Assembly (NCBI RefSeq): GCF_026278245.1 | Contig: NZ_CP111079.1 | Coordinates: 4,354,501-4,418,500, forward strand | Direction: 5' to 3' | Origin: Pontibacter kalidii | GTDB taxonomy: Bacteria; Bacteroidota; Bacteroidia; Cytophagales; Hymenobacteraceae | DNA length: 64,000 bases | Shown: positions 1 to 7,783 of the stretch, in pieces | How the letters are laid out: each line of letters starts with the position of its first letter | Position numbering within the stretch: the first letter of the stretch is position 1 | Notes under the pieces: generated by a model | The model's database searches: none | What the model was told of the DNA's origin: nothing | Seen by the model: the letters and a program-made list of their open reading frames with translations, nothing else | Made by a program: the position numbers and the translations under genes

Positions 1-1138
1 TTTCTGCGGGCTGTTGCGGCGCGCCCTCAGGTGGTTGCTGCAGGTATAGCCTTTGCGTAGGCAGGGCGAACTCCGCCCCGTAGTTTTCCACAATTTCCAC
101 AATTCTGTAGTTGATTTCTTCTTTGATATCGATAAAGTCGAACCAATCCATGGTGTCCACAAAGTATAGCACCATCACATCCTTTGCGTCAGGGCTCAGC
201 CCCAGAAAGCGAACACGGCCATCGTCGTTCGTGCGCGGGTGCTGATCGATGTACGCCTGTATGTCGCGGGTAATGTCGCGGAGCTGCTGGGAGGTGGTCT
301 GGTAGGTCAGGCGAATATCGAACTTGGCTCGCCGGAAAGTACGCAGCGTCAGGTTATCGAGCGGCTTGTCGATCATCAGCTTATTGGGCACCGTCACGAA
401 GCTCTTCTCCAGGGTGCGGATGCGCGTGCTCCGGAAGCCCACTTTTTCCACGGTGCCGATCATCTCGCCCACCTGCACAAGGTCGCCGGCCATGAAGGGC
501 TTGTCGAGGAAGATGGTGAAGGAGGCCAGCAGATTCTCTATACTTTCCTTGGCGGCAAAGGCAACGGCCAAACCGCCCACACCCAAGCCAGCCACCAACC
601 CGGTTACGTTTACACCGAACACCGACCCCAGCATGGCCATAAAGGAGAAAACAACGATCAGCACCTTGGTGAAGTCCTTGAAGAAGGGCACCAGCTGCTC
701 GTTGAGCTTAGAAGCGGCCCGCTCGGTGCGGTGCTGAAACACAAGCCCCACAAAGTCGGCAAAGCGCAGCAGCACCCACGTAAGCGCCACGATCACGAAC
801 ACTTGGTATGTCCGGAGCAGGAAAGTCTTCAGGAACGGGTCACCGGCCTTCAGGTCTTGCGGCTGCACCGGGTAATCCAGCACCTGAAAAGCGAAGTATA
901 GAAATACCAGGAACAGCAGCACCTCCAGCGGCTGCACCAGCAGACGGCGGAACTCAGGCAGGTCGGCCTCAGGCCAGAACCGGCTTCCCAGCTTGTAGAC
1001 CAGGCCCGAAAGCATCCTGGACAGAAGCGTGTTGAAGAGAAGCCCGAATAAAAGTATGGCTGCGGAAGTAAGGTACTCCGCCACGGTATTCCCTAAGAAC
1101 TCCTGGCGGAGCCATTCGCTGTTAAGCAACTCTTGCAT
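1..1138 (-). CDS. MscS-family mechanosensitive channel (C-terminus cut by window edge)
   Basis: Small-conductance mechanosensitive channel that would open under hypo-osmotic membrane tension. About 379 residues are visible from the ATG at 1138. The N-terminus holds hydrophobic segments (AAILLFGLLFNTLL, LEVLLFLVFLYFAF, VFVIVALTWVLL). These are followed by the glycine/alanine-rich pore helix of the MscS family (VAGLGVGGLAVAFAAKESIEN) and the beta domain (PFMAGDLVQVGEMIGTVEKV, then FVTVPNK). The reading frame is still open at position 1, so the end is missing. The gene lies 16 bp downstream of the dehydrogenase at 1155-2387 on the same strand, so co-transcription is possible. A second, different MscS protein is at 56019-56966. 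Family assignment is firm; conductance and selectivity cannot be told. Confidence 0.9.
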   Translation of the reverse strand, partial: MQELLNSEWLRQEFLGNTVAEYLTSAAILLFGLLFNTLLSRMLSGLVYKLGSRFWPEADLPEFRRLLVQPLEVLLFLVFLYFAFQVLDYPVQPQDLKAGDPFLKTFLLRTYQVFVIVALTWVLLRFADFVGLVFQHRTERAASKLNEQLVPFFKDFTKVLIVVFSFMAMLGSVFGVNVTGLVAGLGVGGLAVAFAAKESIENLLASFTIFLDKPFMAGDLVQVGEMIGTVEKVGFRSTRIRTLEKSFVTVPNKLMIDKPLDNLTLRTFRRAKFDIRLTYQTTSQQLRDITRDIQAYIDQHPRTNDDGRVRFLGLSPDAKDVMVLYFVDTMDWFDFIDIKEEINYRIVEIVENYGAEFALPTQRLYLQQPPEGAPQQPAE

Positions 1139-1154
1139 AGGTAAGGGGGTTACT

Positions 1155-2387
1155 TTAGAGCAACTGGCTCAAGGCAATTTCAAAGCTTGTTTTGGCGATC
1201 TCGGTTTTCTGCATTTGCTTCCCATGCGATTTCTCCAGCGCCCTGCGGATGATGCTGGAGGTGTCGCTGAAGATAGCCTCGTCCGTGATTTCGACCTCGC
1301 TCTCCATCAGGTAGGCGAACACACGGGCCATGCCGCAGTTGGCGATAAAATCAGGGATAACAGAGAGGTTGCGGTCGGCATACTCGCCGGTAGGGCCGAA
1401 GAAGATCTCCGGGTCCTGGAAGGGCACGTTGGCGCCGCAGGAAATCACCTGCATGCCACTTTTAATCATCCGCTCCACCTGGTCGCGCGAAACGAGCCTG
1501 GAGGCAGCGGCAGGTATAAAGATCTCCGCCGGCAGGTCCCAGATACGACGGTTGGTATCTTCGAAAGTGAGTATACCCGGTGTGTCCGGGTTAAGTGTAT
1601 TGCCCTGTCGGTTCAGGAAAAGGTCCGTGATTTCCTCGAACGTATAGCCAGCCTCCTTTATCACGCCTCCGGCACGGTCTATAATGCCAACGATCTTCAC
1701 GCCTTTGGAGGCCAGGTAATAGCCTGCGGCTGCACCCACGTTGCCCCAGCCCTGTATAATGGCGCGCTTGCCTTCAAATTGTTCTCCCCAGATGTCGTAG
1801 TAGTGGCGCACGGCCTCCGCCACGCCATATCCCGTTATCATGTCGGCAACCGTGTACTTGCGGGCCGTGGAAGGGGAGAAGTGCGGATCCTCGATCACCT
1901 TGACCACGCCCTGACGAAGCTGGCCGATCTTGTTTATCTTTTGTGGCTCGGTGGCGTTAAAGTGACCGTTCACCACCCCCTCCTGCGGGTGCCATAAGCC
2001 ATAGTCTTCCGTAATCGGGATCACCTCGTGTATCTCATCCACGTTCAGGTCGCCGCCGGTGCCGTAGTAGCTCTTTAGCAGCGGGATAACGGCCTTGTAC
2101 CAACGCTCCAGCACGCCGCGCTTGCGTGGGTCAGCAGGGTCGAAGTTGATGCCGGACTTGGCGCCCCCAATGGCGGGGCCGGAGACCGTGAACTTCACCT
2201 CCATAGTCTTCGCCAGCGACTCCACCTCGTGCTTGTCCAGGCCCTTGCGCATGCGGGTGCCTCCACCTGCCGCGCCCCCGCGCAGCGAGTTGATCACTAC
2301 CCAGCCTTCGGCCTCTGTTTCAGGATCTTTCCACTCAAAAACTATCTCAGGTCTTTTGTTCTCAAACTTGGCAAGTAAGTCTTTCAT
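1155..2387 (-). CDS. Glu/Leu/Phe/Val dehydrogenase family amino-acid dehydrogenase
   Basis: NAD(P)-dependent oxidative deamination of an amino acid, 410 residues. The substrate-binding half has the glycine-rich GGAAGGGTRMR with Lys65 and Lys77 in GPAIGGAKSGI, the positions of the substrate-binding and catalytic lysines in this family. The Rossmann half has IIQGWGNVGAA. I chose the ATG at 2387. A TTG eleven codons upstream exists, but it overlaps a -7 promoter box (TACCTTTG, 2418-2425), so transcription should begin about where that TTG lies. The sequence differs clearly from the second family member at 14249-15529 and looks less like classical GluDH, so the substrate (Leu, Glu or other) is open. 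It is followed on the same strand by the MscS gene. Confidence 0.85.
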   Translation of the reverse strand: MKDLLAKFENKRPEIVFEWKDPETEAEGWVVINSLRGGAAGGGTRMRKGLDKHEVESLAKTMEVKFTVSGPAIGGAKSGINFDPADPRKRGVLERWYKAVIPLLKSYYGTGGDLNVDEIHEVIPITEDYGLWHPQEGVVNGHFNATEPQKINKIGQLRQGVVKVIEDPHFSPSTARKYTVADMITGYGVAEAVRHYYDIWGEQFEGKRAIIQGWGNVGAAAGYYLASKGVKIVGIIDRAGGVIKEAGYTFEEITDLFLNRQGNTLNPDTPGILTFEDTNRRIWDLPAEIFIPAAASRLVSRDQVERMIKSGMQVISCGANVPFQDPEIFFGPTGEYADRNLSVIPDFIANCGMARVFAYLMESEVEITDEAIFSDTSSIIRRALEKSHGKQMQKTEIAKTSFEIALSQLL

Positions 2388-2417
2388 TCGAGTTAAGGGT
2401 GTATCAAGTATATGGTG

Positions 2418-2425
2418 CAAAGGTA
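2418..2425 (-). promoter_or_regulatory. Bacteroidota -7 box for the dehydrogenase at 1155-2387
   Basis: On the minus strand the sequence reads TACCTTTG, matching the Bacteroidota -7 consensus TAnnTTTG, about 30 bases before the ATG at 2387. No good -33 TTG is seen at the usual distance. Confidence 0.5.
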
Positions 2426-2447
2426 CAAAATTTAAACCGGGCAGGGC

Positions 2448-3519
2448 TTAGCAGAGGTAAATGGCCCCGCCCACGTTGGTGCGGCTGGCGCCCGTTACGC
2501 TGCTGAGGCAGTTGGGCTCGCCGCGCCAGCGCAGCACGCCCAGGAAGGCGAATATCAGCGCCTCCTTGAACGAGACCACCTCCGGTGCCGGCACCTCCAC
2601 GTTGTACTTTGGGCCCAGGTGCTGCCGTATCTGCTCCACCAGGTAGCCGTTAAACGCTCCGCCACCTGTTAATAGTACACGGTGTTGCCCCTCATGCAGC
2701 GTCGGCAGTGCCAGCTGCAACTGCTGAGCAACGTGGTGGCAAACGGTGTGCAGTTTATCGGTAACGGAGGCATCGCTTGCTTCTATGCTTCTCAGGCTGT
2801 GCTCCATTACCCATTCCTTGCCCAGCGACTTGGGCGCCGGTGCCGAGAAGTACGCGGGGCGGTTAAGGGCCTCTAATAAATCCTGCTGCAACGTACCGGA
2901 GCGGGCCAGTGCGCCGTTATCATCGTAGGAAAGGCCTGCACGGTTGGCCAGTGTGTTCAGCAGCATGTTGCAGGCGCTCGTGTCAAAGGCCAGGCGGGTG
3001 CCGTTGCGGGTGTAAGAAACATTGGCGATGCCCCCAAGTTGACGCAGTAGTCGTACTGGCCGAACAGCAGTTCATCGCCGAGGGGCACCAGCGGGGCCCC
3101 TGCCCGCCCAGGGCAATGTCGAGGGTGCGGAAGTTGCAGACCACGGGTAGCTGCGCGCTTGCGGCCAGGTAAGCGCCATGGCCCAACTGCAGCGAGATGT
3201 GCTTTTCGGGCTGGTGGAAAATCGTATGTCCGTGAGAAGCAACAAAATCCGGCTGTATTGCGTGTTGTTGTACAAACTTGTGAACCTGCTGGCCCATAAA
3301 CCTGCCGAAGGCATGGTCCAGCTCCACCAGTTTCAGGCCGCTTGCGGTCTCGGCACCCCGTAGAGAGTCAATTAAAGTATCAGTATATGGTAATGTAGTA
3401 GTATTTAGTATCTCATATATCCAATTATGAGATTTGTACGTAAATCTACAATAAGCAATATCGAGGCCGTCGAGCGACGTCCCGGACATTAAGCCGATTA
3501 CATGATAAGAAGTATCCAT
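2448..3519 (-). pseudogene. anmK: Anhydro-N-acetylmuramic acid kinase with two single-base frameshifts
   Basis: AnmK phosphorylates 1,6-anhydro-MurNAc while opening the anhydro ring, a step of peptidoglycan recycling. The N-terminal part starts at the ATG at 3519 and has the family motif GLMSGTSLDGLDIA, then ASHGHTIFHQP and LDIALGGQG. Near 3093-3103 (a GGGG/CCCC run) one base is missing. Near 3031-3035 (a run of five C on the plus strand) a second base is missing, in what should read NLGGIANVSY. The C-terminal part resumes as DTSACNMLLNTLA and contains LLTGGGAFNGYLVEQ. Restoring both bases gives about 358 codons, the normal AnmK length. Both lesions lie in homopolymers within about 70 bp, so assembly error and true pseudogenisation are both possible. 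No other muropeptide-recycling gene is nearby. Confidence 0.85.
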
Positions 3520-3639
3520 TGGCCAAAAATAATAAAAGCACGCCAATGATTTTCAGCCAAATAGTGCAGGCTCCGTATATATCTTATTATGAATAAGAAT
3601 GAAAATTGATTTTAGAAACTGTTAGGTATAATTTTAATT

Positions 3640-3948
3640 ATGAAAAGTTTGTTGTCAAGAGTTGAATCGAAGAAGATAGATAAGGCGGCAGCCATGCTGA
3701 AGGTATTGGCACACCCCAAAAGACTGGCGATTGTGGATTTGCTCGGAAAAGAGGATAAAATGACTGTTACAGAGATATATAAGCAGTTAGACCTTCCCCA
3801 GGCCATCGCATCGCAGCACCTCATTACACTCAAAGACAAGGGCGTGCTCTCGTCCTTTAAAGTGGGAACCAAGATCTATTACTCCCTGGCTATCCCCAAA
3901 TTGATCGACGTGATCGATTGCCTGGAAGAATGCTGCATTGATATATAA
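3640..3948 (+). CDS. ArsR/SmtB-family winged-helix transcriptional regulator
   Basis: A 102-residue DNA-binding repressor-like protein. It shows the ArsR fold: the helix MLKVLAHPKRLAIVDLLG, then the recognition region TEIYKQLDLPQAIASQHLIT and the wing VLSSFKVGTKIYYSLA. The C-terminal helix ends with three cysteines (positions 94, 98 and 99), a plausible metal- or thiol-sensing cluster, but the match to a characterised site is only inference. It is a single gene, divergent from anmK and convergent with hemA, with two hairpins downstream (3955-3980 and 3998-4054). No metal-transport gene is adjacent, so its target cannot be guessed from context. Confidence 0.85.
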   Translation: MKSLLSRVESKKIDKAAAMLKVLAHPKRLAIVDLLGKEDKMTVTEIYKQLDLPQAIASQHLITLKDKGVLSSFKVGTKIYYSLAIPKLIDVIDCLEECCIDI

Positions 3949-3954
3949 GTATGA

Positions 3955-3980
3955 GCCTGCACCTCGGTGCGGCTTTCTTT
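3955..3980 (+). terminator. Intrinsic terminator after the ArsR gene
   Basis: A short GC-rich hairpin (GCACC-TC-GGTGC extended by GCC/GGC around a bulge) is followed by TTTCTTT, eight bases after the ArsR stop codon. Confidence 0.5.
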
Positions 3981-3997
3981 GCCAGTGGATGAAACGG

Positions 3998-4054
3998 CTA
4001 AGGCCCCCGTACATCTCAGGAATGGGAGATTTGCGGAGGCCTTAGTTGTTTTTT
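3998..4054 (+). terminator. Hairpin between convergent arsR and hemA
   Basis: Outer arms CTAAGGCC and GGCCTTAG and inner arms ATCTC/GAGAT, followed by TTGTTTTTTC on the plus strand. It ends about 20 bp from the hemA stop, so it may serve both converging transcripts. Confidence 0.6.
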
Positions 4055-4074
4055 CACTAAGAAAATTGCACTGT

Positions 4075-5358
4075 TTACTCAGTTTTTTGGTCCTCACTCA
4101 CCGGCTGATTCTCCAAATTAAAGAGGTCATTGAGCAGGTCGATGAGGGTTTCAGCCTCCCCGCGCTTGCAAGCGGCTTTCAGTTGCAGTACCGGCAGCTT
4201 TATAATTTTTTGCATCATCGACTTGGTGATGCTGTCTACTAACTTTGTCTCTTTCGGCCCCAGTTTCTTCACGTAGCGGGCTATTTCCTCCTGCCGTATC
4301 GTTTCCAGTGCGCTCTTTAGGCGGTGGATTGTCGGCGACACCATCATCTCCTTCGACCAGTCGTTGAACTGGTCAATCGACTCCGTCACAATCTCCTTTA
4401 CTTTCGGCACCGAGTTGATGCGGCGCTGCAGCGCCTCGGAAGCTTTGTTTTGAATGGTATCGATGTTATACACCAGCACGCCCGGTATACTTTCCAGGTC
4501 GGCTTCCACACTGCGCGGTACAGCCAGATCGATAAAGAACTTATAGGTAAGGATGTCCAAGCGCTTCACCATTTCCTTGGTAAAAAACGGCGTCTCGCGG
4601 GCTACGGAAGAGATGATCACATCGGCCTCCTTCATGCCCTGCACGATCTCCTCGAAAGGCAGGATCTCCATGTGGCACTCTTCGGCCAGGGCCTGCGCCT
4701 TTGCCTTGGTGCGGTTCGAGATCTTTACGTTCTTAAAGCCCAGGTCTTTCAGGTTGCGGCACACATCGGCGCCAATCTCGCCCAAACCTACCACCAGTAT
4801 ACTTGGGTCGGTGATGTCAGCGGTCAGCTCCTCGATCAGCTCGATCGCGGCGTAAGAGGTAGAGGCAGCACCGTCCCGGAAAGAGGTCTCCTGCACCACG
4901 CGCTTGTTGGTGAAGAAGATCGTGTGCATCAGGCGGTGGAGGAACGGGCCGGCGGTTTCGTTGTCGGCGCTCCACTGGTAGGCCATCTTCACCTGGTTCG
5001 AGATCTGCATATCGCCCACCACCTGCGACTCCAGCCCCATCGACACGTCGAAAAGGTGCTGCACGGCATCGTCGTGCTCGCTCAGGATGGTGAAATAGTC
5101 GAAGTACTGGGAGATGTTCTCGATGCCCTTGGTGATGCCCAAAAGCTTGACGATCTCCTTGCTGTAGTCGATATCGGCGTTGTAGTATACTTCGGTGCGG
5201 TTGCAGGTGGACAGGACCAGGATGTCAGAAGCCTGTATAAAGCCCTTGAGCGTCTGTAGGAAAAGCCTGCAGGAGGATTCATCTAAGGCAATCAGCTCCC
5301 TGATATCCAGCGGCGCTTTCTTATACGACAGGCTGATTGCTTTAAAGTTCTGAAGCAT
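4075..5358 (-). CDS. hemA: Glutamyl-tRNA reductase
   Basis: Reduces glutamyl-tRNA(Glu) to glutamate-1-semialdehyde with NADPH, the first committed step of C5-route tetrapyrrole synthesis. It has 427 residues. The N-terminal catalytic domain has the active-site cysteine Cys52 in LSTCNRTEVYY and the conserved stretch GLESQVVGDMQI. The NADPH-binding domain has LVVGLGEIGADVCRNL and ISNRTKAKA. The C-terminal helical dimerisation domain is complete. The ATG at 5358 is preferred over an upstream in-frame TTG because a -7 box (TAACTTTG, 5383-5390) overlaps the upstream codons. It is transcribed divergently from the histidine kinase at 5472. No other hem gene is in the window. Confidence 0.95.
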   Translation of the reverse strand: MLQNFKAISLSYKKAPLDIRELIALDESSCRLFLQTLKGFIQASDILVLSTCNRTEVYYNADIDYSKEIVKLLGITKGIENISQYFDYFTILSEHDDAVQHLFDVSMGLESQVVGDMQISNQVKMAYQWSADNETAGPFLHRLMHTIFFTNKRVVQETSFRDGAASTSYAAIELIEELTADITDPSILVVGLGEIGADVCRNLKDLGFKNVKISNRTKAKAQALAEECHMEILPFEEIVQGMKEADVIISSVARETPFFTKEMVKRLDILTYKFFIDLAVPRSVEADLESIPGVLVYNIDTIQNKASEALQRRINSVPKVKEIVTESIDQFNDWSKEMMVSPTIHRLKSALETIRQEEIARYVKKLGPKETKLVDSITKSMMQKIIKLPVLQLKAACKRGEAETLIDLLNDLFNLENQPVSEDQKTE

Positions 5359-5382
5359 AATAACGTGGGTTCTACTAAAGTG

Positions 5383-5390
5383 CAAAGTTA
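5383..5390 (-). promoter_or_regulatory. -7 box of hemA
   Basis: Minus-strand TAACTTTG fits TAnnTTTG about 25 bases before the hemA ATG. Confidence 0.5.
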
Positions 5391-5471
5391 AGGCTCTAAT
5401 TTTTAAAATGAAACTTACTTGCCCTCTATGTTCAATTTATACTAATTTCAAATAAATTACGTGATTACTGC

Positions 5472-6653
5472 ATGATTCCCATCTACTCCCAGAAGAACAG
5501 GATAAAGCTTGTTGTTGTTATCATCGCCCTTATCATCGGTGCCGCCACCATTACCTACACCAATATACTTGTCAGCAAGTTGTCGGAGCGGGAGCAGGAA
5601 CTGGTGCAGCTCTACGCTAAGGGCCTGCGCTACATGATCAACGCCCCCAGCGACGACAACATCGTGTTCATTGAGGAGGAAATCCTGTCGTCCAACACCA
5701 CGGTGCCCGTTATACTAACAGATGAAAACGAAAATATTCTCGATTCTAAGAACATCAACATCCCAGAAAACATTTCGGATAAACCGGATAAAATAAACCA
5801 GTACCTGCAGGGCGAGATTGAGAAGATGAAGGAGCAGCATGCGCCGATCGTGGTGCCGTGGGCCGAGGGGTCGGTCAACTACGTTTTCTATAAGGATTCT
5901 GAACTGCTCTCGCAGCTGCGCTTTTACCCTTACGTGCAGCTGATCGTGATCTCGTGCTTTGCGCTGGTGGCTTACTTTGCCTTCAGCTACTCGCGCCGCG
6001 CCGAGCAGAACAGGGTATGGGTAGGCCTGGCCAAGGAAACGGCACACCAGCTGGGCACGCCGCTGTCGTCGCTGATGGCGTGGTACGAGTACATCAAGGG
6101 TAACCCGAAGTTTGAGAACGAGCCGATCCTGGAGGAATTGGGTAAGGATGTGCGGCGGCTGGAGATCATCACGGAGCGCTTCTCCAACATTGGCTCGGTG
6201 CCTACGCTACGCGACGAGAACATCCTGCAGGTAACGCAAAACGCCATCAACTACCTGCAGAACCGCATTTCGCGCAAAGTGGCCTTTACGGTGGAGTCTA
6301 CCTTCTCGCCCGATATTACGGCCAAGGTAAACGTGTCGCTGTATGACTGGGTGATCGAGAACATCTGCAAGAACGCGGTGGATGCCATGGAGGGCCGCGG
6401 CAGTATTAACATACAGATGGTGCTCCTGGGCAAAAGCAGCATTGCCGTAGATATCACCGACACCGGGAAGGGCATCCCCAAAAGTAAGATCGACTCCGTA
6501 TTCCTGCCCGGCTTCACGACCAAGAAGCGTGGCTGGGGTCTGGGCCTTGCCCTGGCCAAGCGCATCATCGACAACTACCACGACGGCAGGCTCTACGTGA
6601 AGTGGTCGGAGGTAGGAAAGGGAACGACCTTCCGGATCGTGCTGAACAGGTGA
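5472..6653 (+). CDS. Orphan membrane sensor histidine kinase
   Basis: A 393-residue sensor kinase with two membrane helices (about residues 12-33 and 155-172) around an extracytoplasmic sensor region of about 120 residues that I do not recognise. The H-box is ETAHQLGTPLSSL, with the phospho-acceptor His at residue 192. The ATP-binding part has the N-box NICKNAVDAM, the G1 box DTGKGIPKSKID, and FLPGFTTKKRGWGLGLALAK. No receiver or response-regulator gene lies next to it, so the partner is unknown. It shares a 113-bp divergent promoter region with hemA. That arrangement could mean nothing more than proximity. Confidence 0.92.
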   Translation: MIPIYSQKNRIKLVVVIIALIIGAATITYTNILVSKLSEREQELVQLYAKGLRYMINAPSDDNIVFIEEEILSSNTTVPVILTDENENILDSKNINIPENISDKPDKINQYLQGEIEKMKEQHAPIVVPWAEGSVNYVFYKDSELLSQLRFYPYVQLIVISCFALVAYFAFSYSRRAEQNRVWVGLAKETAHQLGTPLSSLMAWYEYIKGNPKFENEPILEELGKDVRRLEIITERFSNIGSVPTLRDENILQVTQNAINYLQNRISRKVAFTVESTFSPDITAKVNVSLYDWVIENICKNAVDAMEGRGSINIQMVLLGKSSIAVDITDTGKGIPKSKIDSVFLPGFTTKKRGWGLGLALAKRIIDNYHDGRLYVKWSEVGKGTTFRIVLNR

Positions 6654-6710
6654 TGGGAGTTAGAGCGTTTGGGAGTTAGAAAGGTAGAGAGTTAAAGAGG
6701 TGGAGATGGG
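6653..6710. repeat. GTTAGA-type minisatellite
   Basis: Degenerate repeats of the form GGAGTTAGAG / GGAGTTAGAAAG / AGAGTTAAAGAG lie immediately after the histidine-kinase stop codon. Similar tracts occur at 10866-10900, 11213-11262, 18308-18353, 18449-18466 and briefly near 55710. Confidence 0.7.
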
Positions 6711-6759
6711 CGGAAGGTATGGTCTGTTGTCCTTTGTCTCGCAGTCTTTTGTCAAGAGA

Positions 6760-7701
6760 ATGGTGGAAGTAGTAAAGTATAGCGCAAAGTATAAACCGGC
6801 TTGGGATGCGTTTGTGGCAGGCTCTAAAAACGGCACCTTTCTGCTGCTGCGCGATTATATGGAGTACCACGCCGATAGGTTTGCGGACCACTCGCTGCTG
6901 TTTTACCACAAGGGCAAGTTGGTGGCGCTGCTGCCGGCCAATGTGGCGGGGCGGCAGGTGCAGAGCCACGGCGGCCTGAGCTACGGCGGGCTTATAACAG
7001 ACAAGCGCATGAAGGCCACGCTGATGCTGGAGGTGGTGCAGGTCCTGAAGTCATACTTCCAGGAACTGGGTTTCAGAAGTGTCCTCTACAAGGTTATTCC
7101 GCACATCTACCACCAACTACCCGCCGAGGAAGACCTGTACGCCCTGTTTAGACACGAAGCTATACTTTACCGCCGCGATTTGAACTCTGCAATAGCCATT
7201 GGGGGCGCTGCAGGGTATAGCAAAGACAGACGGTGGCGCTTATCGCAGGGGAAAAGAGCTCGCTTAAAGATAGGCCAGTCGGAAAAGTATGCAGCGTTTT
7301 TTGAGCTGGAGCGAAAGCTGTTGCAAGAGAAGTATAACACCGTGCCCGCCCACACCGCGGATGAGATGGAACTGCTTGCCTCCCGCTTCCCGAAGAACAT
7401 CAGGCTTTACACTGCCACTGATAGGGGTGAGTTGCTGGCCGGCGTGCTGGTGTATGAAACGCCCACGGTAGTGCACTCACAGTATATTGCCACCTCAGAG
7501 CGGGGCCGTGACCTGCACGCGCTGGATGTGCTGCTGGATTGGCTGCTAACGGAAGTATACCCGCACAAGTCCTACTTCAGCTTCGGGATTTCCACCGAGC
7601 AGCAGGGGCAGTTCCTGAACGAGGGGCTGGTCCGCAACAAGGAAAGTTACGGCGCCCGCACCATCGTGCACGACTTTTATGAGCTGAGGCTGGGGGAGTA
7701 A
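6760..7701 (+). CDS. FemAB/GNAT-like acyltransferase
   Basis: A 313-residue protein resembling the FemAB-like branch of the GNAT superfamily, with two half-domains. Visible landmarks are the start region AWDAFVAGSKNGTFLLLRDYMEYH, FADHSLLFYHKGKLVALLPA, and the C-terminal half with LLAGVLVYETPTVVHSQYIA and HALDVLLDWLL. Such proteins transfer acyl or aminoacyl groups to cell-surface or small-molecule acceptors; the acceptor here is unknown. I start it at the ATG at 6760. A GTG at 6700 in frame lies inside the repetitive GTTAGA tract and is less likely. It ends 20 bp before a very strong bidirectional terminator. Confidence 0.75.
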   Translation: MVEVVKYSAKYKPAWDAFVAGSKNGTFLLLRDYMEYHADRFADHSLLFYHKGKLVALLPANVAGRQVQSHGGLSYGGLITDKRMKATLMLEVVQVLKSYFQELGFRSVLYKVIPHIYHQLPAEEDLYALFRHEAILYRRDLNSAIAIGGAAGYSKDRRWRLSQGKRARLKIGQSEKYAAFFELERKLLQEKYNTVPAHTADEMELLASRFPKNIRLYTATDRGELLAGVLVYETPTVVHSQYIATSERGRDLHALDVLLDWLLTEVYPHKSYFSFGISTEQQGQFLNEGLVRNKESYGARTIVHDFYELRLGE

Positions 7702-7720
7702 AATAAGCTGCGCGGCAAGT

Positions 7721-7768
7721 ATAAAACAGCAGCGGCTGCCTTTGGTGGGGCAGCCGCTGCTGTTTTAT
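7721..7768. terminator. Perfect 20-bp inverted repeat, bidirectional terminator
   Basis: Two perfect 20-base arms (ATAAAACAGC... and its complement) surround the 8-base loop TTTGGTGG. A-tract and T-tract ends suit both strands. It separates the convergent acyltransferase and NhaC-like genes. Confidence 0.85.
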
Positions 7769-7783
7769 AGGTATAACTATATG

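Noticed and set aside
239-901. Long plus-strand open frame opposite the MscS gene
   Set aside because: Antisense shadow. The minus-strand MscS reading has membrane, pore and beta-domain motifs, while the plus-strand product is low-complexity and His/Gln-rich.
4324-5259. 311-codon plus-strand open frame opposite hemA
   Set aside because: Mirrors hemA codons; its product is His/Arg/Leu-rich with no domain.
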